Positions 23,691 through 34,937 of a stretch of 64,000 nt of DNA are shown here, piece by piece; position 1 is the first letter of the stretch; the number at the start of each line of letters is the position of its first letter. A program made the position numbers and the translations under genes. Source of the stretch: Pseudeuparius sepicola (Eukaryota; Arthropoda; Insecta; Coleoptera; Anthribidae); contig OY987298.1 in NCBI GenBank assembly GCA_963920635.1, positions 106,087,309 to 106,151,308 of the forward strand, in the 5' to 3' direction. The notes below the pieces were generated by a model. That model made no database searches. It was not told the DNA's origin and saw only the letters and a program-made list of their open reading frames with translations.

Positions 23691-25243
23691 ATTGTGGCCA
23701 TTTGAGATATTAATTATTTATTGATTCATTAAAGTTGGTTTTAGGAATTACGATATTTTTTGAAAGTTTTTCAAAGATAATTTCCTATGGACGATATCTA
23801 CGACTACTTTTCGATGGGATATCAACAATTGTAAATTTTTCTCGATTTGTGTTACTCATTAAAATTCAAAAGATATAATGAGACTAAAGGAAAAAATGAC
23901 TTACACAAATGACAGAAGCATCCAGATGATTTTTATTTCCCTGGGCAAGTGGACACACTGTGAACGTTGGCCAGTCCAACAAGAGTAGGCGTTGGCTAGG
24001 CAGGACGTCATGGTGTTGTGGATTATGGTTTCGCTGCTGAAGTGTTGATGATATTCTATATTAGATGCCGTGCAGCGAATCATGTTCACAGCGCCAGGTA
24101 AAGAACCGAAACCGAAAAACTGCTTTTAAAAACAACTTTACTTCGATGGGACAAAAGTGTACAGACTATTCGCGATGAATTTCTACATACTAATGAACAT
24201 GGTCTTATAGTGCTAGTGGGTTATATTATGGTTCTTATCTTAAGTGTTTATTTACTTAGATAATGAGTTTGGGGTTGATGAGGGGCCTATAACTCGCGCT
24301 TCTCAACTGCGATAGTGGCGTCAAGCTAATGAGAGCGTTCAGCGAATTCAAGTCGCTATTTTTTTATTAATGATTTTGTTATATCACAAATTTATTTTGA
24401 AGGCTATTTAGGGCCTAGAGCCCTAAATTTATTTTACAAGCTTTTATTTAACTTCACCTGTGGGTCGAATCTTGCAAGCTGAATTATTTATTAATTAATG
24501 AAGTATTAAAATTTCCTTTTTGTTGTCGTAGAATTTATTAAAATATTCAAGGTGATTTAGATTTCTTGAATCCGGTTAAAATTACAATTTTATCTGTAAA
24601 CAATTAGCAGATCTAAGGAAGAATACCTATATAAATTCCGTGAATTCACTATCTTTGGGCCCTTGTTCAAAAAATACTGCATACTAAGGTCTAAGGAACC
24701 TCAAGATTTTAAGAAGTTTGGTAGTGTCACACGCTTCCTATTCCTCATCATTTCGCTTCTTATGATATGCTCAATAATTCTATAGACCTAAATCCGAGGC
24801 GGTTGGTGGCCACAACAGCAACATTGGAACGAAAATACTTGCAGTGAACTTCAACTTCATTATCCGCCTACACTTTATCTCGTTATTGCATTTTTGGTAA
24901 ATTTTCGGCGCAATTACATTACATTTTTTCAATTGTAGGTACCTACCTACTTTAAGTATGCAGACTCAGTTTCTGCAAAATACCAGTCTTTAGTCTTTAT
25001 ATCTGTAATGTCATTGCAATATGCTGAAGACCGGGCGAATGGGCAATGAGAGCTTGCACGAAACCTCCTTCAAAACTTTAACTGTTATGTCAAACAATAT
25101 CCCTAAGATTGCATTAACTAAATTAGCGCCCACTTTCCACTACGTGATATCGATATGAAAACCCAGTGCCTGAACAAGTAATCCAACAAATTCTCAATGG
25201 ACTCCAATCAAATATTATAGGAGTATTATTTTTATTATTAATA
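23691..25243. other. Intergenic DNA, no gene recognised
   Basis: AT-rich sequence. The only open frames are short and without recognisable domains. Confidence 0.5.
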
Positions 25244-25594
25244 TACAGTGACCGGCAGAAAGTTGGACACTCTAGAGTAAAGTACCCTTATTTTTTAAAA
25301 TACGGTAAAAAGTTACTTACAAAAGTTGTTTGGAATCAAAGGTGGATGTCAGATTTAAAGCCACAGCCACTTAGCCAAAAAAGAGAAATTTAACTTTTTT
25401 TGTATTTTTTTCGACCACCCTGTGTATTACAAAAAAAAAAACAAAATACCGCAAGCGCAACTTATCATCGGATAACACATGAATTTGCTACTAAACTTTA
25501 ACTTTGTTCGATTAGCAGCTAGAAATTTAAATTAATCGAAATCAGAGTTTAAAAATATTAAATTTTTGTGTCCAACTCTCTGCCGGTCCCTGTA
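25244..25594. mobile_element. Mariner-type MITE, 351 bp
   Basis: The ends are TACAGTGACCGGCAGAAAGT and the complement of TACAGGGACCGGCAGAGAGT, both followed by TGGACAC, with TA at each end. There is no transposase. The terminus resembles the TACAGTG ends of the elements at 10194 and 26692. Confidence 0.85.
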
Positions 25595-25911
25595 TATCTC
25601 GTGATATAATTTAGTTTTACACGTGTCCATCCCGGCAAATTCATTAAATAGTAAACTGTTTGATGTATTCCACGATTTATTTCTTAAAAAAAAATTGTCT
25701 ACTTATATTTTTCCTCCGGCTCTCTGTGTGCACTCTGTACTATGGTATAAAATCGAAATGTGCGGAGTAAGTTATCAGTTAATCGACCCTTAATTTTAAT
25801 AATATGTCCCACAACAGTGGAAAATTATATGATCTATGTAATGACTCCATAGTTGCTGCCATATGGTCGATCTGTGACCCAACAGAACAGAACTAGACCA
25901 GAACAGACATA

Positions 25912-26240
25912 GGTAATAGTTATTTATGTACCAAGGCACTGAAGTTCAACTTTTTATGACTCATGTAGAATTTAGTCTCCCGTCCATGAACCGACTGCGC
26001 GCGGCGTTGCTTGACTTTGACGATCGCTCTACCTAGGTCAAGTATGACGAGGCACGGCGCTTCCCAACAGAAACTCCAAACTGCTGCCTGTTGTGCAGCA
26101 TTCATGAAAAATAGATTGATATTCAAACCACTAAAATATTTATACTGAAAGATTGCGCTGCTATAGGTAACAATTTCACAATGTATACGAAAAGTTAAAT
26201 GGGCCTTGATTGGACGGGTTTTGAATATTTGGTCACTTTT
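25912..26240 (+). repeat. Dispersed repeat, family R, copy at 26 kb
   Basis: Closely matches 62176-62645, sharing TACCAAGGCACTGAAGTTCA, then GTCCATGAACCGACT, GCGCGGCGTTGCTTGACTTT and GACGGGTTTTGAATATTTGG. This copy lacks the second arm of the hairpin present at 62189-62305. The class is unknown. Confidence 0.8.
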
Positions 26241-26691
26241 GACGTGTGATGGCTCCGATTTCAAGAAAAGATTTCTTTTAAAAGCCAGTTAAGTAAACAA
26301 CGAATATGCCTTTACTCGCGATAAATTCTCTTGGAAAATGCCAAAGATTAAGATCACAAGGGAGTTACAATAATAATATAAACACCGACTTTCCAAAAGT
26401 TGTAGGTATGTTAAAAAAACATTAAAATTAAATGGATCTGTTTACGCCACAAATAAATTTCAGAAAAGATTGTAAGTTTTAAATTATGCAGCTAAAAATT
26501 ATATTGCGGTATTATTTTAAATTTATGTACGTTTATAAAATAAACCAGTATCAAAAAGTTGGAAAAATCGCGCCTGCCTTGGACATCCATGCGTCATGTT
26601 TGTTTGCTGGGACGCCCCATCCGAAGCGGCCACTTTCACGATTATTCAAAGCAAGAAACTTGTTCAAAATAGATCGTTTTGGAGATGTAAA

Positions 26692-27015
26692 TACAGCGAG
26701 CACGTACAGGTTGGAATAAATTCGGTAAAATGTTGTACTGTTCGATTAAAAATTAAGCCTGCTTAAAAATGGAAATAAGCAAAAATAAGCACTACAATGT
26801 AGGTACAGTCGTCTAATAAAGATATATCTAAAAACTTAATTTATGTAAAATTTTTATGTATTATATCATTACTAATTGCGTACCGATACAAGAAAAGTGC
26901 GTTCTTTTAAATGACGCAATAGCGTCAATAATGTTGGACGTGTCGAACTGTTTTTTTTTAATCGCAAAGTAAAAAATTTGACCGAATTTATTCCAACCTT
27001 TACGTGCTCACTGTA
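26692..27015. mobile_element. Mariner-type MITE, 324 bp
   Basis: The left end TACAGCGAGCACGTACAGGT and the complement of the right end TACAGTGAGCACGTAAAGGT are followed by TGGAATAAATTCGGT on both sides. The inverted arms extend about 60-70 bp and TA is present at each border. It has no transposase. Confidence 0.88.
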
Positions 27016-28172
27016 TACAAGAAATAAATAAGAGCGTTGTATTCGTGAAATAATCTCAACAAAAACCACACGACGCGACGTTCCGGAAATTTTTCTTGAT
27101 AAATTTATTCTCAAGCAGTATTTCGCTTTAGGCAACAGCTAGGCAAAATATAGCACTTTCGAAAAATTTATGGGTAAAATTTCCGATTTTACCCCCGCTT
27201 ATTTTGCACATGAACATGTCAGCAAAAATACTTCCTTGAAAAGGTACACGGTTTAATGCTCAGTTTGGAAACCTAGTATTATTTTGTTGTATCTTCAGAA
27301 AGGCTTGAACAGTTTCATTGAGATTTTTATGGAGTTGAAATCGGTAAAATAGAAGATTTTAAGAACCCAAAATATAAGTTTGTATTGTTTTCTAACTTTA
27401 CGGTGCTCATTTGTATTGCCGGATGACAAATTCTGACTTGTCAGGAAGAATCTTATAACTTTAAGGAGTTTTTCTAACTCCAAAAATACAGGCCCTGTTG
27501 GCGTAGTAGTATCACAAAATATACCGAAAATTTCACACAAATTTAGTTTCTGAATAGTTTCTGTTGATTTACGTAGTTTTGAGGCATACATATTAAAATA
27601 TGGCATTGACTTCTCTAAGGAAGTAACTCCCTATACTAAATTTTTCGGTGTCATCAGACACATTATAATATCTCCGTTTCCATGCACCAATATCAGTAAA
27701 CTGTTAAAAACAAGTACCTACCAAAGATTTAAAGCGAAAACACGAACTTTATTTAGCGGGTCGTAAACGTAGCGTACCTGTAGGGAAAAGGTTTGTTCAA
27801 TTTTTAATAGAGAATTCCCGGAGAGAATTCTAAAACGAATCTTGAAGCCGCCGATATCGCAGTAGTTCTATATAGTGTACTACATGTTTTACTGACTCAT
27901 AGCACCTTGAAGAGTGCGGAGAATGTGTTTCATTCATTATTATTTACACTGTCCTCATGAATTATTAAGTTTTTAATATAGTAGGTATCTAATACGGTGT
28001 CAGTGCCGTCTTCCTTTCTATCATTGCTTCCTAAACTGTGTCAGTGGTAGGTAGTTAAACTTTTTGGGGAATATGCAACAAGATGCTCTAGAAGGCGTTG
28101 CGCTTGAGTTATTCATGGTGGTTTTGTATTTTGGTAAATCTAATTTTTCATCTAATAGTAGCTTCTTGATAG
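27016..28172. other. Intergenic DNA up to the LTR retrotransposon
   Basis: No gene recognised. The minus-strand frame at 27295-27606 (103 codons) shows no domain. Confidence 0.45.
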
Positions 28173-28176
28173 ATTT

Positions 28177-30597
28177 TGTAACGAAAATTTTATCTAATTT
28201 CCGTTACAGCGTTTAAATGCATTATTTAATTCTTATTAATTCATCACACCATGTATACACCTACCGATTTAAAAAAATGTTGCCCTGCTATCTGCAACCA
28301 CCTATACAAGCGGATGCATAATAAGTTGCCTACCTTGTTGTTACCAAACAAATGTTTATTAAAGGGTATGTGCGGTTGCAAAAATGTTTAAATTGTATTC
28401 ATCAATTGAAGGTATGTATTACTAGAACCGTTACATTGTTGTAATCACTGTCTGACTCTAATTATAGAGATAATATTCACTTTATTCAGTTTGCGATTGA
28501 CTAAGCGCCACGGTGAGTCCGTGTACTAACGTCACTCTTTGTTTTTGACGTTTCTACTGGTCGGATATCAGTGCTAGAATTTGGCAGAATTGACAGTTGA
28601 CACCGTCGCCTGTTTGTCTCGACGTATTTTAAATTTTTTATCAATAAGTTTCACTTTTAAAACCTTCCAAAGTGTTCTGGAAAGGAAACGGAAGTCATCC
28701 GTCGTCCATATTTCAAAAAAGTTTATAAATAGACCCGGCGAAAAGAATCGGGCGGCTTCCCATTTTACCACTTGTCAGGTGTGCATCACGTGAGGTTAAG
28801 TTCCGAATTATTCATTCGAATTTTCCGCTGGGAAATCTATTTTCGGAATTTAATACTCATCTTTGCGAGCAGCTTAAGTGGTTTGGTGTATCGTGTATTT
28901 TTGGGTTTACTGTGCTAATAAGTTTTCTGTTTTTTTTTTTTTTCATGTGTGATCACGTTTCTACGAACCTCGTGGACAAGTCGTTGAGGGTTTTTTCCCA
29001 CATCTATCAGGTTCAATCAGCGACCAACAGCGTGAGGACCACAGGGAGTTACAGAAGGCAGTATTCCGGGTGAGTTAGCTACTTAGATTACTGATTTTAT
29101 CTGTATCCGACACTTGTCGACTTCGCTGTAGCCATCTCATTCGGAATCTGTTTCCCTTGTTCTCTGGACTTCACGTGATGGGTCGTAGCCAACTTTTGGT
29201 TATTTAAATTATATTAGGTTTATATTAGGTCACGTTTTTGCACAGAATCACTCTATGCCCCATACTTAAGTTGTTCGACGTGGTGTAGACTTCACGACCC
29301 GTTTTCTTATTTTACATAGCTTACAGGGCTATTGTTTTTGGTATTTTGCCAAGGGGTGAAATCGGGAAAGTCGCTAGAACTTTTGTATTTTATTAATGTT
29401 ACCTTTTATTTTGTAAATATTGTACAGTAAATTTATAAGACAGGTTTAGTCAAGATAATTGGTCATTTTGGTTATCAATTTTTAATCTATTTCATAGTCG
29501 GGGGTCATTAAGTCAAAGTTACGTCTCGTAATTTATCTCAAGTATAAGTAAACTTTAAGTCACGAATCTGAACAGATTGCTCATAATTTCTTTTATATAG
29601 CTATTGTTAAGTAACTTAGGTAACACTGAACCTTGTAAAAGCATCGATTTTTCGACTGCAGTGTTTTCGGAGACTGTTCGTTGTATTTTCTGTTACATGC
29701 ACTTCGGTACGTGAGCGAGGCACGTAAGCGAGACAGTGGCGGACTAAGTACCAGCACACCAACCTTACAACCCGGCTTAGAGTAGTCAGCACACCTTCCA
29801 GCACCAGCTCAAACACCCACGACCCGCTCGAGTCTCGAGGCCTAGCCGAGGTCCTAATCCACGAAAAAGGAACTTGCAGCGTTGGTGGCCACTACTCAGC
29901 TTTAAGAGGGGCTTGCCGACAGCGAAAGTGACGTTAGATTTTGTATTTTTTAAGTTGTATAGCATAAAATCCAATAACGTTTTACCTGGCAAAAATTTAG
30001 TTCAAACATCTCTGTCTTCATTTTATTCATAAGATCTTAAAAGCAGTGTTTTGTTTTATAGGTTATGAAAACCTTGGGAAAAATAATAATTCCAGTGCAT
30101 ATGCTTTTAAGATGTTATGATTAAAATGAAGACAGAGATGTTTGTACTAAATTTTTGCCAGGTGAAATGTTATTAGATTTTATGGTATACAACTTAAAAA
30201 AATACGAAATCTAACGTCACTTTCGCTGTCGACAACCCCCTCTTAATTTGGAAAGGTTTCAAGGTACTCTATGAGATCCAATAGTCCAAATTTTTTAAGT
30301 GCTCGTGAATAAGACTTTAATTGCTCACGTGAACTTTTCATGCTATTAGTGTTATCGAACATCTCTGATTTTGTATTTTTAAGATCGAACATTTTTCACA
30401 GTATTTTCTTTACTTTTCAACAGTAATAAATCCTAAGGGTAAACAATAACATTCACTGCTCAATTACCAACTTTATTGTAAACATTTTTATGTACGATTT
30501 CAAATTGTAAATATATTGTAAATAGAAAAATGTGCTTTTTATTTAACCACTAAATAGTTCAAGCTTCTGGCGCTCAAACATAACCATTTTGGTTATA
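28177..30597 (+). repeat. 5' LTR, 2421 bp including a 341-bp insertion
   Basis: Starts TGTAACGAAAATTTTATC and ends ATTTTGGTTATA. It aligns with the 3' LTR throughout except for the TTAA-flanked MITE at 29906-30242, a 6-base indel near the 3' end (30581-30586) and scattered small differences. Around 29710-29850 is a GC-richer block. Confidence 0.92.
29906..30242. mobile_element. TTAA-flanked foldback MITE inside the 5' LTR
   Basis: The 337-bp insert starts GAGGGGCTTGCCGACAGCGA and its inverted right end reads GAGGGGGTTGTCGACAGCGA. The inverted arms run about 140 bp each around a spacer of about 50 bp. TTAA lies at 29902-29905 and 30243-30246. The matching point of the 3' LTR (38893-38896) has a single TTAA, i.e. 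the empty site. TTAA duplication is typical of piggyBac-type elements, so a piggyBac-mobilised MITE is a reasonable inference. Confidence 0.93.
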
Positions 30598-30603
30598 CAT
30601 TTT

Positions 30604-30621
30604 TGGCGTGACCCAACTTGG
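30604..30621 (+). other. Candidate primer binding site
   Basis: TGGCGTGACCCAACTTGG lies 6 bases after the 5' LTR. TGGCG is the usual start of an LTR-element PBS complementary to a tRNA 3' end. The identity of the tRNA is not determined. Confidence 0.6.
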
Positions 30622-30834
30622 GGCCTTGAGGTTAATTTTTTGTCGAAGCTTGCTCTATTGTGGTTAAATAAAATTAAAGTAACTTTGACTTTTTGAACTT
30701 CGAAAATTTGGACTATTTTATTTTTTTGTTGATTCAATTATCTTGCCTAAAATATTTGCTCGAATATTTGTTGTCGTCAATTCTGCCCAATTTTTGTCTT
30801 TTATTTTTTTTTGGAGATTTGGTAATTTTTTAAT

Positions 30835-31697
30835 ATGGATCCTAACAGCTTGAAGGAACATGAGTTATCGTATGAACTTAAGGTTCGCGGTTTAGACGTG
30901 TCTGGTAATGTAGAGGCAAAACGTAAACGATTGAGAGGTGCATTAAGTCAGGAAGCTTCTAACCGAAGTTTTATTACGATTGCTAACCCAATTATTTTTG
31001 CTGACGATGTTAAGCAATTTTTAGAGTCATTTAATGACGTCTACGACAAGATTTTCTTCCTTACCAGTACGACCATGATTTACTTGAGGAAATTAGAAAT
31101 CAAACTCAAGGCTCGAAAGAGAGAGTTTCGCTCTATATTGCTACCATGGAAGGCTTATTCAAGCAATTGAGTAACCCTCCCGATGAAGTAGCTATCGTAA
31201 ATCAAATTAGAAGAAATCTTGTTCCACATTACGTATCTCAGTTAGCTTTACATGACATAAAAACTATCTCTGAACTATCTACACTTTGCAAACGTTTAGA
31301 AGAATCATTATCTTGGTCTGATCGATACAAGCCTCCGCCTACTCGGAATTCAGGATTATTGGAACCGGACTTAAGTTGTCTATCTACGCATGAGGGTGAT
31401 GTTCGTTACCATAGAAATGTCAATGTCATGTCAAATACTGTTTGCTGTTGGAATTGTGATCGGGTAGGACATTCTTTTACGGACTGTAGAAGTCCAAGAA
31501 CAATATTTTGTTTTTCTTGCGGTTTTAAAAACAAAACTAAATTAAATTCCCCTAAGTGCAAGCCAAAAAACGTGGCAAGCACTAGTGGAAGTCACGAGAT
31601 ACCCACTGGTGGAAAACAAAATTCAAAAGAAAAACTAAATTCAACTCCCGATACTTCACGAACTCCCAAAAATTCCAACAATCAGCAAAGACAGTAA
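30835..31697 (+). pseudogene. gag: gag polyprotein, frameshifted
   Basis: Gag would form the retrotransposon's cytoplasmic particle and bind its RNA. The first part (30835 to about 31060) begins MDPNSLKEHELSYELKVRGL, a SAP-like N-terminus found in many insect gypsy gags. Around 31060 the reading moves to another frame, which runs to 31697. That second frame, numbered from the Met at 31146, carries a zinc knuckle C-X2-C-X4-H-X4-C (C101, C104, H109, C114). A second Cys cluster after it lacks the expected His spacing. One frameshift therefore separates capsid N-terminus from knuckle. The C-terminus is rich in Asn, Ser and Lys. Confidence 0.85.
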
Positions 31698-31726
31698 GAT
31701 TACCTCCTCACGAGTGGAAGAAATGG

Positions 31727-32193
31727 TTGGAAGCAGTTCGCAAATTTTATCTAACTCCTGTCGTCACATTAAAGCCTCGTAAAAACTTAAGTCCATTATT
31801 TGCAAAGAAGGCTCAAGATAATCGCAACTACCTTCCTATTTCTATGTACGATCATATGTTCCTTGCTTTGATTGACGATGGAGCTAATAGTTCTGCGTTA
31901 GGTTCCGGTGCTTTTTCCATTATCGAAAAATATAATCTCAAGCTATATACTGACAGTACAATATGATAAGTGTTTCTTTGGCCGACGGACATCCTTCCGA
32001 CATGGTAGGTTGGGTTTATTTGCCCCTAACTTTGAACAATCAAACCAGAGAAGTAAAAGTTTTAGTGATACCTTCTTTATTACATGAATTAATTCTTGGT
32101 ATGGATACCTTAAAATTATTTGGATTTACTATAGATTATGTTAAGTCGTCATATTCCTTGCTTGAAAAAAACGTCAGGATATTTGTGCAATAA
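31727..32193 (+). pseudogene. pol: retropepsin-like protease, frameshifted
   Basis: This is the aspartic protease that would process gag-pol. The active-site region reads LALIDDGANSSALG (Asp-Gly-Ala after Asp), near 31876. After a frame change at about 31960 the C-terminal flap/strand region continues with LILGMDTLKLFGF, the conserved ILG-D hallmark at about 32090-32130. A stop at 32191 and a further frame change separate it from the reverse transcriptase. Confidence 0.85.
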
Positions 32194-32225
32194 ATGCCAT
32201 TACTTCTTTTTCTGACTTAACAACG

Positions 32226-33620
32226 GTGGAACAAAAGTCATTAAAAAATGTCATTAATCTTTTTGAAAGTATATCTCCTACGAACAAACTTGGTTTAACG
32301 AATTTAATTTCACATCAAATTGACACTGGCAAAGCCAAACCATTTCGTCAAAGGCAATATCCTTTATCTCCCGCCATGCAAGAACATCTTGAAAAAGAGA
32401 TTGATGAAATGCTGAAGCTAGGTATTATCGAGCCCTCACAGTCACCATGGTCGAGTCCTTTATGGCTCATTACTAAAAAGTCTGGAGAGTACCGTGTATG
32501 TTTTGACGGGCGCAAGTTGAACGAACTTACAGTAAAGGATTCCTATCCGTTACCATTAATAGACGGTATTTTAAGTAAACTTAGGGATGCTAAATACTTG
32601 ACTTCAATAGACTTGCGAAAGGCTTTTTATCAGATACCATTAGAAGAAAGTTCTCGACCTAAAACAGCTTTCATAATTCATGGACGAGGCGTTTTTCAAT
32701 TTAAGGTTATGTCATTCGGTTTGTCAAATTCACCACAAACAATGATGAGGTTAATGAATCAAATTATCGATCCAAGTCTTGAACCATTTGCTTTTGTTTA
32801 TCTTGATGATATAATTGTTGCTACTCCTGATTTTTATACTCATCTTGAAGTTTTAAATAAAATTTATCATCGGTTAAAAAATGCCAATTGGTTTAATTTA
32901 GAAAAATGTGAATTTTGTCGTTCTTCTCTTACCTATCTGGGTTTTGTTGTTGATAAAGATGGCTTGCGAACGAGTCCACAAAAGTTGAGGCTATAGTAAA
33001 TTATCCTACACCAAAAACAACTACACAAATTAAGAGATTCATCGGTTTAGTCAGCTATTATCGCAGATTTGTGAAAGATTTTAGTAGTATAACTTCAGCA
33101 ATAACTGATTCATTACATGGTCGGAAAAAAGGTCAACCCATCCAGTGGAATGACAAGGCAGAAAAAGCTTTTCTTGAAATAAAGAATCGTCTTACCACAA
33201 GTCCAGTTTTAGCAGCCCCTAATTTTAAAGAACCTTTTATTATCCAAACTGATGCAAGTGACACCGGATTAGGTGCAGTTTTATATCAAAGAACTGATGG
33301 AATAGAACATCCTGTAGCTTATGCTAGCCGCACTTTGAACAAATGTGAACGAAAGTACACAGTAACAGAGAAGGAATGTTTGGGTGTGATATTTGGCATA
33401 GAACGTTTTCGTCATTATGTTGAAGGAACTAACTTTACTTTGGAAACTGATCACGCTTCGTTAATTTGGCTCAAAAATTTATCTAATCCAGCAGGAAGAC
33501 TAGCTCGATGGGCAGTCAAAATTTCACAGTTTGATTTTACTATCATCCACCGAAAAGGTTCAACCGTGGTTGTTGCTGACGCATTATCTCTATCTAATTC
33601 AGAAATAGCTGTTCTTAATG
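32226..33620 (+). pseudogene. pol: pol: reverse transcriptase and RNase H, frameshifted
   Basis: The frame 32226-32996 is a gypsy reverse transcriptase: SPWSSPLWLITKKSGEYRVC (fingers), LTSIDLRKAFYQIPL (first catalytic Asp), FGLSNSPQTM, and YLDD at residues 192-195 (32799-32810). About 32983 a one-base shift changes frame; the connection then continues to 33071-33859, which holds RNase H with TDAS (Asp at 33251), the ETDH segment and a chromosome-terminal-like ADALS end near 33580. All key catalytic residues that I can place are present, but the frameshift separates RT from RNase H, so no single functional protein is encoded. Confidence 0.93.
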
Positions 33621-34937
33621 TTTCAAATTTTAAGCCTTGTAAATGGTATCAATCTCTTATCCAAAAAGTTCAAGAAAATCCTGGCACTTATCCTACGTTT
33701 CAAGTAAAGGAAAATATTTTATATAAACATATCTTTTCAAAAATACCTCTTATTAGTAATTGTTCCGAATGGAAAATTGTTGTACCTACAGCAAATCGCA
33801 AGGAAGTTTTAGCTATGTATCACGACCCATCCTACTGGCGGTCACTTTGGAATTTCTAAGACATTATCTAGAATTTCCGAATTATATTATTGGCCTAAGG
33901 TGCGACAAGATGTCGTTAGATATGTCAAAAACTGCTCTATTTGTGCCGCGAGTAAAAGTTCAAATCTTCCGCGCGCTGGTTTGATTGGTTCATATAAAAA
34001 TATAAATTTTCCGTTTCAAATGATTTCGGCAGATTTATTAGGTCCTTATCCTAGGTCTAAAAATGGTAATCAGTATCTTCTAGTTATTGTTGATTGGTTT
34101 ACTAAATTTGTTTTGATTCATCCTTTATCTAAAGCAACTACCAAGGCAATTACCAAATTTATTGAAAATCAGGTCTTTTTAGTTTATGGTGTTCCCCAAA
34201 TCTTTTGTTGCGATAATGGTAGTCAATTTACCAGCAACGATTTTAAAAAACTAATGGAAAGTTATCGTGTACAGAAAATATGGTTTAACGCAAGATATCA
34301 TGCGCAGATAAACCACACTGAAAGAGTTAATAGAGTTATTGTAACTGCAATTCGTTCTTTTATTCACGAAAATCACAAAACATGGGATGTGGATATCTTT
34401 AAAATAGCACAAGCTATTAGGTTAGCGAAGCACGATGTCACAGGCTACTCGCCTGCATTTTTAATGTTTGGACGCAATATACCACTTACTGGAGATTATT
34501 ACGGCAACATTTCTGATAATGAAAACAATATTCCAGCTATTTCAGAGAAAAATCAGCTTATCGATGATTTACAACAATTACCAAAATTACATGAGAATAT
34601 TAGGAAAAATTTGAAGTTAGCTTATCAGAAAAATGCCAAGTATTACAACTTGCGAAAACGTCCATTACAGTTTCATGTTGGTGATAAGGTATGGCGTCGA
34701 AATTTCAGTCTATCTAGTGCTCCTAACGACTTTTCAGCTAAACTAAGTCCAAAATACATCCCTTGTGTTGTCGATAAGGTTTTATCTCCATTAGTTTATC
34801 GTTTAAAAGATTCGCAGGGAAACAACCTTGGTAATTTTCATATTAAGGATTTAAAGCCAAATTTTGTGGAAGACTACCATTCTGATCTAGATTCGGACGA
34901 TCTGTCGGAACCGGAATCTGACAATATCGCTTTGTAA
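33621..34937 (+). pseudogene. pol: integrase, frameshifted at the zinc finger
   Basis: This integrase would insert the cDNA in the nucleus. The HHCC zinc finger is split: its His part is at the end of the upstream frame (AMYHDPSYW, about 33812-33838) and its Cys part NCSICAAS opens the frame 33900-34937. In that frame the DD35E triad is complete: Asp45 (ISADLLGPY), Asp105 (CDNGSQF) and Glu141 (HTERVNR), with exactly 35 residues between the last two. The C-terminal part (GDKVWRRNF...) resembles the GPY/F-type module. The protein ends with an acidic tail. Confidence 0.92.
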
